Assembly: GCA_959347315.1 (NCBI GenBank)
Contig: OY365809.1
Span: 6,233,853 to 6,297,852, forward strand
DNA from: Bimastos eiseni
Taxonomy: Eukaryota; Annelida; Clitellata; Crassiclitellata; Lumbricidae
Direction: 5' to 3'
DNA length: 64,000 nt
The first letter of the stretch is position 1, and each line of letters begins with the position of its first letter. This document shows, one piece after another, positions 24,534 through 35,789 of the stretch. The position numbers and the translations under genes were made by a program. The notes under the pieces are model-generated. The model was not told where the DNA came from. It saw only the letters and a list, made by a program, of their open reading frames with translations, and did not search any database.

Positions 24534-24789
24534 AAGTTCAAAAGTGCAGATATCTAAGTCGGGCAACCATGCATTTACATTACACCTTACATGTATAATG
24601 CTATTAAAAGAGTTTCACGAACGGCTCGATATAAATTTTCACACCAAAATCTGTCACAATTATGGAAGAGCGTGGAAGGGAGACCGAGGACAATGATATG
24701 CAAACGAAATAAACATTTGTAGTTTTCCATAGCGATAGATATAGTCGACCAAAGCTACAAATTCAATTGCTTAAAATATAATATAACAT
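22236..24789. other. No gene recognised
   Basis: Positions 22560-22950 are open in one frame, but the translation is low-information. (GAT)n at 23796-23822; TA tracts at 24488-24532. I found no domain, RNA gene or element ends. Confidence 0.5.
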
Positions 24790-25045
24790 ATGCCGAACAT
24801 ATGCGCTCTGACTCGCATATGCAGGGCCTTCTCCTTGTCCCTATCTCTCGGACCTCTTTCTATCCGATGCAACATTGTATCTTTTCGGTTGTGCTTTATC
24901 GGACTGCTTGGAATAGCATCCCATTGGATCTTTGGCTCATGCCTAAGAGCTCTCTATACCCTATTTTTTTATTGCAATTCCACATTATCGAGGTTGAACC
25001 GGGAGCGCCTGTGAGTAGATTTCTTGAAATAGCGCCATGTTAAGT
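24790..25045 (+). mobile_element. Probable LINE reverse-transcriptase C-terminal remnant
   Basis: One frame reads LVPISRTSFYPMQHCIF then YRTAWNSIPLDLW. This resembles the (V/I)P...RT...WNSLP block found at the C-terminus of CR1/Jockey/RTE reverse transcriptases. Short and isolated, so family assignment is weak. Confidence 0.45.
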
Positions 25046-25637
25046 TACATTGATTGATTAGGCATGGATCTCTAGGCCTATTTGTCTGAAACATTTTATA
25101 TTAATATATATTATTTATATATAGGCATATATTATATATGCCCATGCGAACTCGATGAAGAATGAGGCTATGCGTGTGTAATCATTTGCATCATATATAT
25201 TGTTAATATGTGACCTATATATATATATATACATTAAATGAAATTCTAGCATTTATGTACAGAGGTTATAAATCTATTGCGCATATATTTTGAGTGAATA
25301 GATGTTCATATGCAAGTTATGGAAAAGCGATAAATGCCGAACATAAACATATAATTATATCTATATAAGTCCAGAAGAGGAATCGTTTGAGTGTTGCCTG
25401 GGGCGAAATGAACGCAGATGAGTGAAGATCGGTGGAAGGTGAGGGAGGAGAGAGGAGGAGGAGGTTGAGAAGGATGAGGAGAAAGAGGAGGCTTGGGAGA
25501 AGGAAGTCGCCTCCTGGAAGCGACGTAATCTGCGGCGAATACGACGTCATTAGTGGCTAATTAGTAGACAGTTTCTACCCGAACCCCACCTCTCTCTCTA
25601 TATATATACACATATATTCATATATAATATACATATA

Positions 25638-26539
25638 CGCTGTGTCCGGAAATAAAGGGACCCTAGTAATAATGTGAAAATATATAGTAAATATTTTTTT
25701 TCAAGATAAAAACATTTTAATCCTGACATATTTATCCACAAGTGTGTAATTTATGAATGTCCTGGTTGAAAAAAGCACACCATGGTGACGTCTTTCAACT
25801 GCAAAGTTAACGCCTGAGAGGAATTTGATCACTGGTCATTGTTGCTTCGATTAGTGACGCATATACGGCTTGAAGCTTGTGTTGAGGCCAAAGGCGAGTA
25901 TTTTGAACAAACCTTGTTGTCTAATATTATTCAAATATAAGAACACGTTTACGAACTAAATTTATAGCGGTTAATAGACAACATCATATAAAAGTTAAAA
26001 ATTCTACAGCTCTATTGTAGGCAGTTTCTATAGTATACTTGATTATTGAAGAAATTGACGTCATTTTGACGTCATTACTGGATGACAAGAGCTATAATAC
26101 TTTAAGCACTATAGATTGAAACGGTTTTGGAATTTTAAAAATCGACGAATATTTACTATATAGATCTATTTTAATATTATCATTATTATCCCCCGCGCTG
26201 ACGCACTAACTCGATGTGGTTTTATCACCCGAATGCTATACAATTGAATCTATTCCTATTTTGAGTGTAACTAGAGGCCTAGTATTGTTTAAGTTATTCA
26301 TGGGAGGTCTGTTATGTAATTGCTAGTTATGATTATTTTATGAGTGTATACATTATTTTACTCTAACTACTTTGATGATGTCTAATGGCTGTGTAATTGC
26401 TTGATATATTTTATTTTGAGAGTGTACATTTTTTGAACGTTCATATTATGATGTGCCCGCAGTGCGTTTGCAAGCGGTTCTATAAAGTACATATTTACTT
26501 ACTCACTTATTAAGAGTCCCTTTATTTCCGGACACAATG
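25638..26539. mobile_element. TA-flanked inverted-repeat DNA element, long copy
   Basis: The ends CGCTGTGTCCGGAAAT and, reversed, CATTGTGTCCGGAAAT continue through AAAGGGAC. The inverted repeat is about 27 bp with three mismatches. TA dinucleotides flank both sides (25636-25637, 26540-26541), as in the Tc1/mariner superfamily. There is no transposase ORF in 902 bases. A shorter relative lies at 48361-48527, sharing the ends and about 110 bases of left interior (AAAATA-ATAGTAAATATT and following). Confidence 0.8.
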
Positions 26540-26540
26540 T

Positions 26541-29500
26541 ATGTATCTCTGACGAATCGGTGACCTATGTATTCGTTATTTTCCTATTGGAATAAGCATA
26601 AAATATGTAAGACAGTTAAGGCGCATCTGAAATCATGGTTGATCATTGAGCATATAATTTATATTAGTCCTATACAGAAACCTGTAGGTAACGGGTCTAC
26701 ATTATATATATATATATATATATACTCATACTCATGACGGATGTCATAATATATTGTTCGTGTGACGGATTTCGGGTCCAATTAGATGCGTCTGAATCCG
26801 ACCAATATATCTCTGACTGTCTCACAACATAATTATACAGTCTGCGCAATTTTGGACGCTGGAAAATTTCAACATTTTAATTATGATTACGTTCACGATT
26901 ACGAAAGTGGAGATTGAATGGTAGCAGAGAGACAGACAGACATACATAAAGACATAAAGACATAAAGACATAAACGACATAAACGACATAAATGACATAA
27001 AGACATAAAGACATAAAGACATAAATGACAGACAGACAGAGTGAGAGTCTTGCGTCCATCTTGTCCATTTGTATGGGTGTGTGTTATAAAGAAGGGCTTT
27101 TGAGTCGTCTGAATAGCAAGGACAGCATCTGTGTCCATGTACTAAAGTGTCAGCCTATATTTACTCCGCAGCATCAGATGCATTTGGACGGCTGCCCATC
27201 TCTCATCTGAGTTCTTAACTGGACGAGATCACTATCATCATCGTCGTCATCGTCGTCATCATCGTCACCATCATCGTCATCGTCGTCATTACCATTATAA
27301 GTACCGGCGAATTGGGTGACACTGACTATCCTTTATTGACTGACTGACTGACTGACTGACTGACTGACTGACTGACTGACTGACTGACTGATGGAGAGAG
27401 GCAGTCACGTGGAGACGGAGGTACAGAAAAAAAGGACAGAAACAGAACAAAAACACAGAGCGGGTGAGACTCGCAAAGGCAGCGAAATAAAAGACAGAGA
27501 GACAAGAAGACGCAGAGACAGACAGACAGACAGAGACAGGGAGAGAGATATAGAAAGAGAGAGAGAGAGAGCGGGAGAGAGAGAGAGAGGGAAGGAGACA
27601 TAGACAGACACAGAGAGAGGGAGGGAGACAGAGACAGAGACAGAGAGAGGTCTTGCCAATTGCCTTCGTTAGAAGCGGTGAGTTGTCGGTGGAGTGGAGC
27701 GATGTGGGAATCGGTTCGATGGATGGAGACCAATGTCTATGGACGGCTGAACAGAGGGAAAGGATGAGGTGGAGGTGGAAGAGGAAGAGGGAAGGGTAGG
27801 ACATCAGAGAAGCAGAGAGGAAAAGGTTGCATCAGTGAAGGAGAAGTCTCCTGGGGGGATAGTATTAAATCACCGTCACCGTGCCCGTATATATATATAT
27901 ACCACAACAAAAGCAATACCGTTTACTATAGTATACCACGTCTACTTTCTAGTTTATTCTTTTGATTTCCTTTTCCTTTTTTCACTTCCTCACCTCATTC
28001 CGTTTCTTTCTTTCACCCTTCATTCCTTTAACTCTTTCCTGCCTTCTTTCTATCAATAATAAAGTCTATTCATCCATCCGTCCATTCAAGTTATTAACTC
28101 ACTCTACTTTGCCACTCTATTTTCTTCTTCTTTTCATCGTCATCATCAACCCTTTTTCCTTCAACTTTTATAAATTTTTCTTTTTTTCTTCATCATCATA
28201 TTTTTAGTTTTCTTCTTTCTCTTCTTACTCCCTTCCTCTTCTTTTCTCGTCTTTTTCTTGTGATCACCAGCTTCTTTTTCTTCTCCTTCTCCGTCTTCAG
28301 CATCATAATCAACTTTTTCATCATCAATATCGTCTTCTTCTTTTTCTTTTTTTCTTCATCTTCCTTCTTCCTTTGCGTTTCTTTTCTTCGTGAGCAGTGC
28401 ATGAACAGATTTCAAAGTCTGAGACCTTGTGTATATCTGAGAAGTCGACAGCGACAAAGTCGCGACGTTGCTGCTTTGATGTGTTTCCAACCAGACAGAG
28501 ACGAAATAGTCATCGATAGAATCACTGGACAAAGGGAGAGGGGGAGAGGGAGGAAGAGAAAGAGGGAGAGAGATAGAGAAAGAGAGAGAGAGATAGAGAA
28601 AGAGAGAGAGAGATAGAGAAAGAGAGAGAGATGGAGAGCGAGAGAGAAGGAGGCACGGAGGTAGAAGGCTTTAATAATCATCGACAGAAACACAGGACAG
28701 AGGGAGAGAAAGGAAGAGAGAGGGACAGACGGAGAGAGACAGAGAGAGAGACAGAGACAGACAGAGACAGACGGACAGACAGACAGAGAATGGGAAGGAG
28801 AGAGGACGAAGGAGAGGGAGAATGTTGTGAGAGGGCGGAGGAGGCAGGGAGGAAGAAAGCATTAATAGTGAGCCTTACATGCAAAAGAGACGGATTTCTT
28901 TGAACGATACACATCAAGGAACGACGATCTGTGTACACAAAACAGAACATATATATATATATATATATATAGACAAAGACACATGCGCAATGTATACAAT
29001 TATACATACATATAAAATAAATGATATTTTTGCTGAAGTTCTGAACGAAATGAATACTCATTCACGCACAGCGGACACGCAACGTACACCACGCACACTC
29101 CTACATACAAATACACACCTACACCCTAACTCACACATACACATATGCCAACAATATGCACGTATATACAAACATCCATATAGTATATATGTAATATATG
29201 TAACGTTGCATAATATATATATATATATATTATCGGCTCCATGCACTGGCAGAGAACTTTTGATACGCACTTTTATATCCTCTTTTTTTGTTTGCAGCTT
29301 CGTATACTATATATTTTTCTTTTCTTTTAAAATCGTCTTATCTTTTGGGGTTCTTTTTAGTTTTCTTCCTTTCTTCATTTCGTCACTCTTTCTCTCTTTT
29401 CTAAAAAGACAGAGGTTGTGGAAAAAAGCGGAATAATTGCAGATGTATTGTTCTATCGTCTGCATCGGGAATAAGTCTTGTTTCTTTCGATCGTTCTGAG

Positions 29501-30233
29501 CGGTCCTCAGTTGAAAGACGGTTATGGATGGATGGCCAAAAAACAGGATTCCAGATACAGTCCTTTGGCCAAATCATTGCAAGGGCAGCAAGTCTATGGA
29601 ACTGGACATCTACCTTGAACGTGTGTTGACAGGATGCACCCTTGAAGCAGTGTTATAGAGACATCCCATTACCTCGTAATCATCATAAATGGTTGCCTGC
29701 ATGTTGATGAGCTCCGTCAAAGATATTGGACCTCATCGACTGATTGGATGAGACTCATCTGGGTCACATAATCTGTATCACTGCTCACCAGTGTCGTTGA
29801 AAACTCCTCCATTGCTTGCACTCTGGCAGTGCCCGTCCCAAGTCTAGATAAAGGAGGAAAGTGACGCTGATGATCTTCGTTACCACACGGTGTCGTTGCA
29901 CTAATACCACTAGATCATCGGTGAATGAGTTGGTTTCCCTGCATGTCTTGGCTTTAGTGTGGCGATGCTGAAAAGTTTCGGACACTTATATATAACAAAT
30001 AGCCAAAAATATCGGTAATAAAAGGACAAAATGGTACAGATTTGACGTCAGAGGGCCTACGTATCTTCACCCATTCCAGGAACATGCATGCATGCATGCA
30101 GTCTGTGTCAATTTCAGAATCTCTGCCTCTCGTTCTTCAGTTGGCAAATGTGTACAATTTGCTACGATTTGCCAATTGCCATCTCAATAATAAACAACCT
30201 TCGTTTTATATCTTGGACATAATATTAACAACA
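26541..30233. other. No gene recognised; several simple repeats
   Basis: Positions 26930-27030 are (GACATAAA)n; 27236-27296 ATC/GTC units; 27335-27391 (ACTG)n; 27485-27660, 28535-28640 and 28690-28800 GA/CAGA; 27960-28390 CT/TTC-rich; 28950-28972 and 29213-29232 TA. Positions 29440-29960 look like ordinary unique DNA apart from the short repeat shared with 5485-5560. Confidence 0.6.
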
Positions 30234-30445
30234 GTGCAGCACGGTGGCCGATTGGTTAGAGCGGTTGGTCCGTAACACTCAGTGTGCGCTGAGTGAGCGT
30301 GTTCGAACCTCATCCGAGGCGTCGGCCACTGTGTAGGGACCTTGAGCAAGTCGCACAATCGCTCTGCAGTACAACTGCAATTGCGCCGTAGAGGCGTGTG
30401 CACTTCTGAGCAAAAAAGGGCGATATAGCATTTCAAGAATTTCAA
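30234..30445 (+). mobile_element. tRNA-derived SINE
   Basis: The head resembles a tRNA gene with pol III boxes: A-box-like GGTGGCCGATTGGTTAGAG (30243-30261) and B-box-like GTTCGAACC (30301-30309). It continues into a central part with GGACCTTGAGCAAGTC and ends in GGGCGATATAGCATTTCAAG, similar to the tails of local LINEs (GGCGCTATATAAATG...). This is the usual head-body-LINE-tail layout of a SINE. The same central word recurs at 54587-54603. Confidence 0.75.
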
Positions 30446-30534
30446 ATTGAAATCAATGAATCAGACCAGAGTAGAGATTGACAAGTAGAGTGTTAGATCG
30501 CATAACAGTTGACGTATACGTAACCATAACCATA

Positions 30535-30920
30535 ACCAAGTGTTTTTATTGTCTCCAAAACAACAAACAAAATTACAAAGTGTTGACAATCAGCTGGGAG
30601 GCAATAGGGACTAACAGAAACCCTTAAAGGACAGAAAATCCTGTAATCAGGGTCACCCTTACATTAGATTGATAGTTGCAGTTGGTTAGGTATAAGAAAT
30701 ACATTGACAATTCGTTAGAAACTTAACTAGTTAGTTATTCTATACAATCATGATGAAGACGATAAAGACGCGCAATGAGACAATTATAGATCCATTAAAT
30801 AATTCCGCAATTTTATTTTAAATACGTTAAGATTATTTAGAGGGCGCAATTTATCCGGAATGACGTTCCATGCTTTCGGGCCAGCGTATTTAACCGAGAA
30901 CATTCTAGTGTTTGTTCTCG
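30535..30920 (-). mobile_element. Jockey/CR1-like LINE 3' fragment with polyadenylation signal
   Basis: On the minus strand one clean frame gives FSRTNTRMFSVKYAGPKAWN, then VIPDKLRPL and a stop at 30784, the ordinary end of such a reverse transcriptase. The 3' UTR runs to an AATAAA (about 30541-30546) and the copy ends against GGTTATGGTTATGG. The coding remnant is only about 45 codons. Confidence 0.75.
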
Positions 30921-32639
30921 AAAAGATAGGTCTATACGTAATCGACTGCATGAAGTTTCAACGCAACTCGTCATCAGTTCAAGTTGACTAAGCGCTGCAT
31001 GGGTATTAGGACGATGTTGAGAGTTGACTTAATGACACACAGTGTCACTGTGAAATTTTTAATGACATGGCGTGACGCAGCAATAGACTTGGCATGACAT
31101 GACAAAATGTACATCGTAGTAATCATCATCGTCGTCGTCATCATCATCTTCGTCGCCGTCGACATCATAGTCATCGTCGTCGTTGGCGTTGTTGTCATCA
31201 TCATCATTGTCGTCGTCATAGTCGTTGTTCTTATTCTATACTCCTCTTTCTCCTATTTCTCCTCCTTCACCTCTTTATCCTTCTATTCCACTTTGTCCTC
31301 CACCTCACTTTCTACCCTCCTTCATTTCATTGCCTCTACCCAACTTATCGGAGGAGAAATAGGAAGACAACGAAGAGGAGGAGAAGGAGGAATGAGTGGC
31401 TGCAGAGGATTAAGGAGTGGATGCTGATGAGGAATGAGATGCTGCTGCTGCTGCTGCTGCTGCTTCTGCTGTTCGTGGTAACATACGCCTGATTTATCGC
31501 TCTCGTCTTCGTCGTCCAAATCATTATAAGATCGTCAGAATCACCGAGATTCGAATCTCTCCAAACGACTCCAACTTTCCACTCCAGTCACCCGCTCCAA
31601 CCTCAGTGAAGGGTTAGAGAGACAGAGAGACAGACAGACAGACAGAGCCAGAGAGAGACAGACACACAAGCATACAGACAGACAGGAATGGAAGGAGAGA
31701 AGAAGGGTCTTCTGTAATTCATCGTTCTTTGAGGCGCGACCTTTTCTACCAGGGCGGGGGTGAGTGAAAGACGGAGAGAGAGAAATTGAAATCCAGAGAG
31801 AGCCAAATATGAAGAATGGGTGCAGCCAGCGAAGGGAAAAGGGAGGCATATATAGGGGTTGCATGGAGGAGAGGATGTCGTTTCAGTGGCGTCTGTGGTC
31901 CTCGAAAGGAATCCATCTTCAAAGGAGAGATGCTTTGTAGCAATAGGATCCACCATAGACACACCTAGACAGACAGACAGACGGACAGACGGACACACTC
32001 GCCTGCATCGGTATCTGTCTCTATGTCTCTGTCTATCTCTCCATATTCGGTTTCGTTCCCTGACTCGCACAAAACCATTCTTCATTGCATTTCTCTCATC
32101 TGTCTCTTTCTATGCCTGCATCTCCGTATGTATGTTTCTATATGTAAGTCTGTCTATCTCTGTGTGTCTCTATATCTGTTGGTCTTTCTGCTGCTCTCCG
32201 TGAATATCGTTTAAAAACTGGCTCATATCCTCTCCACGTTTCCTTGTCTTTTCCTCTTCCGATTTCTCTCTATTGTGTCTGAATTTCCCTGTGTCTCACT
32301 CAATCTCCGTCCGTCTACTTCTCTCTATCGATCAATGTCTTTTCTGTGCTCTTGAATATATGCTTGTCTGCACGTGTCAAGGGGCGTCACCTTGGAGCAA
32401 ATGCTCATCCACAGAGTAAGGGGGAAGATCTCATTCCGAAATTATGGGAGGAGTTAATTTTTTAAATTATTATACCATAAAAAACTTTTATTTTTGGCAG
32501 TTGAACCATTCGGTTCTACAGTGTCAGTGTCTGCGTCATTAACTTGGTTCAATCTTTTATTATGCATCCATGAATCATATCAGACCTTCTGTCAGTCAAA
32601 ATTGGGAGAGGGTTTGCTCCAATTACTTAGGGGGATAGA
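30921..32639. other. No gene seen; trinucleotide and CT/GA simple repeats
   Basis: Positions 31110-31230 are ATC/GTC units; 31440-31470 (CTG)n; 31615-31690 GACA/GAGA; 31965-31995 (CAGA/CGGA); 32005-32200 CTCT/CTGT. No coding signal beyond repeat-driven frames. Confidence 0.65.
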
Positions 32640-33774
32640 TGACTCTGCTTGTATGCACATTGTAGTATGTATGTATGCTTGTATGTATGCATGTATGTAT
32701 GTATGCTTGTATGTATGTATGTATGTATGTATGTATGTATGTATGCATGTATGTATGCTTGTATGTATGTATGTATGTATGTATGTATGTATGTATGTAT
32801 GTATGTATGTATGTATGTATGTATGTATGTATGTATGTATGTATGTATGCAAGTATGTATGTATGTATGTATGTATGTATGTATGTATGAATGTATGTAT
32901 GTATGTATGTATGCATGTATGCTTGTATGTATGTATGCTTGTATGCATGTATGTATGTATGTATGTATGTATGCATGTATGCTTGTATGTATGTATGCTT
33001 GTATGTATGTATGTATGTATGTATGCATGTATGTATGTATGTAGGCATTTATGTATGTATGTATGTATGTATGTATGTATGTATGTATGTATGTATGTAT
33101 GAATGTATGTATGCATGTATGCTTGTATGTATGTATGCTTGTATGTATGTATGTATGTATGTATGTATGCATGTATGCTTGTATGTATGTATGCTTGTAT
33201 GTATGTATGTATGTATGTATGTATGCATGTATGTATGTATGTATGCATGTATGTATGTATGTATGTATGCATGTATGTATGTATGCTTGTATGTATGTAT
33301 GTATGTATGTATGCTTGTATGTATGTATGTATGTATATATGTATGTATGCATGTATGCTTGTATGTATGTATGCTTGTATGTATGTATGTATGTATGTAT
33401 GTATGCATGTATGTATGTATGTATGCATGTATGTATATATGCTTGTATGTATGTATGTATGTATGTATGTATGTATGTATGTATGTATGCTTGTATGTAT
33501 GTATGCTTGTATGTATGTATGTATGTATGTATGCATGTATGTATGTATGTATGCATGTATGTATGTATGCTTGTATGTATGTATGCTTGTATGTATGTAT
33601 GTATGTATGTATGCAAGTATGTATGTATGTATGTATGTATGTATGTATGTATGTATGTATGTATGTATGTATGTATGTATGTATGTATGAATGTATGTAT
33701 GTATGTATGAATGTATGTATGTATGTATGTATGTATGTATGTATGTATGTATGTATGTATGTATGTATAGGTGT
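32640..33774. repeat. (GTAT)n tetranucleotide array, about 1.1 kb
   Basis: Nearly pure TATG units with regular variants GCTT, GCAT and GCAA. A longer pattern (GCATGTATGCTTGTATG, then TATGTATGCTTG) recurs every 50-180 bases, which shows that blocks of the array were duplicated. A four-base period with no stop word leaves all six frames open, giving false ORFs of up to 404 codons (Met-Tyr-Val-Cys or Ile-His-Thr-Tyr repeats). Confidence 0.98.
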
Positions 33775-35588
33775 ATGCATATTGATCGTAGAGCTTGTAT
33801 ACCTCCCTTTTAGTATGGCTTACCGCTGTTTCTCCTACCACACTCTCTCAAAGTCTCTTCCTCTGGTTCGTTCGTTGCTCTTGAATTCAGCCTATGATCG
33901 ATGTGTCCTAATGATACGTCGACGTCACTCATCCCCTCCTCTTACTCCTTCTCCCCTCCTTCTCCTCCTCTTCCTCCTTCTCTTCCTTCCATCCTCTCTT
34001 CTTCCTCTTTATCCGTCTTCCTCCTGCTCCTTCTACTGGGCGGAGGCAGAGGCATAGGCAGAGGAAGTATAGTTCGATGCCCAGTACAGTTTTAACGAAG
34101 CCAATTAGTCGATCGCTTGCGGCGCTACATCGACCAGGTAACAAGCGATCCCTCCTCCACCGTCGAAGGGATCCTTCGTATTCCGATGACTGACACCACT
34201 TCAGAACGAGGCCAGTGTCAGATTAACCCTCCGCTGCCTGCCATGCGTCGCGCACCTCCGTTCTACCCGCTCCGTTGGCACCCTCCGTTGGTCGGCGCGC
34301 GCGTGCATGCCGCATGCGGGGCACCTGCGTGTACCCTCAGCTTCGTCAGAGGGTCAGTCAGGGGCAATTCGCACAGGGTACGATGAGCATCACCCTTGAG
34401 TGGATTTCGCAATTATCATTAGTAAAAGGAATTAGGTTTACGCGACATAAACCTACATAGTGTATACACACAGGGTCTTATAGCCGTGTTGAGCGGAAGG
34501 TTTATTGAGACAACATAATTGTTCAGTAGGCTCCATAGAAGCTCATCATAATTGAGGTTCTGAGGTAAAAAATACCAGTATTAGCTGAGGTCATGACCAA
34601 GGTAATTGAACGATAGGTAAATAATCCACGTAGACCCTTGTAGCTGTTCCAATTCAGTTTGAGTCCAATGTCTCTAACGACAGCATTAACGAGGACATGA
34701 CGTCATTTGGTCTAACCGACAACACGAAGGGTTGCAAGGTACTTGACAATGGGTGATTATTTTATTCGTGTGCATCACCCCCAAATGGCTTGCGTCAGAA
34801 ATTGATGGTGATAATGGTTGTGATGATGACAGTTGCTGCTGCTGCTTATGCTGATGATTATCTTGCTGCTGCTGCTGTTGGTGATATGTAAAGGATGAAT
34901 TGTCATGTTGGCGCAAATGGCGATGCATCGCCCAAGTGCTAATCTGGCTCAATTCTGCCTAATGAAAGTATTTCGGCATGCAGGCATTATATCTCCAATT
35001 GACATTGTGCAGGATATACAGTGACAAGTGACCAAATGGACGACGCCAATTGGGCGACAAATTGGGGTCTCTGCGATCACCAACGGATCCCGTCTTAATA
35101 GTTAATTAACATAAGACGGTATTAAAATATAAATCCACGACAGAAATACAATGGCATGAAAGATCGCATGTAAAGCGCTCAAGATCCGATAACCTTCAGC
35201 GTTAATTATTATATTGCAAAACACCCCGTGCGATTATCTGTTTCAAGCAGACGCCTGGTGTCATCGTCTGGAACCGTTGGCTCAACGTCACAGTTGGGTG
35301 TCCTCCGTCACCCCGAGTCCGATCCGAGTCCCACAGAAACCCCAGTCGATTAACAGTGTCGGTTTCTGTGGTCAAAACCGCCGAAAGTCCGAGACACTGC
35401 CTTGGGAGATCCAGCTGCGTCTCAAGATCACCTGTCTTCTAATAAACTCTGAAGCAAACAAAGATGAGTCGACTAAGAGAGTTGCCGTGGGTGTGAACTG
35501 ATATTATGCCAGTCTCTTCGTTCCATCACATGCCATGGGTTTTCAAACAATTCGCCGATATAAGGTTTAGATATAGTGCTCAAAATCA
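33775..35588. other. No gene recognised
   Basis: Positions 33930-34030 are CTC-rich. Positions 34080-34390 are GC-rich with an open + frame but no recognisable domain. Positions 34820-34880 contain a broken (GCT)n. Positions 35210-35500 are open but anonymous. Confidence 0.5.
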
Positions 35589-35614
35589 TATTATTATTAT
35601 TATTATTATTACTA

Positions 35615-35645
<31 letters not shown>

Positions 35646-35738
35646 CATTATTTATATTTTTATTATTATTATTAGTAGTATTATTATTATTATTATTATT
35701 ATCATTATTTATATTTTTATTATTATTATTATTATTTA

Positions 35739-35787
<49 letters not shown>
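35589..35787. repeat. (ATT)n array, 3' flank of the RLE-type LINE
   Basis: ATT units with two similar interruptions (ATCATTATTTATATTTTTATT at about 35644 and 35701). In the orientation of the LINE it is (TAA)n and starts 40 bases after the stop codon. Confidence 0.95.

Positions 35788-35789
<2 letters not shown>

Noticed and set aside
32592..34057. Open frames of up to 404 codons (Met-Tyr-Val-Cys and Ile-His-Thr-Tyr repeats)
   Set aside because: They are translations of (GTAT)n, which has no stop word in any frame. All six frames are open, so there is no evidence for coding.
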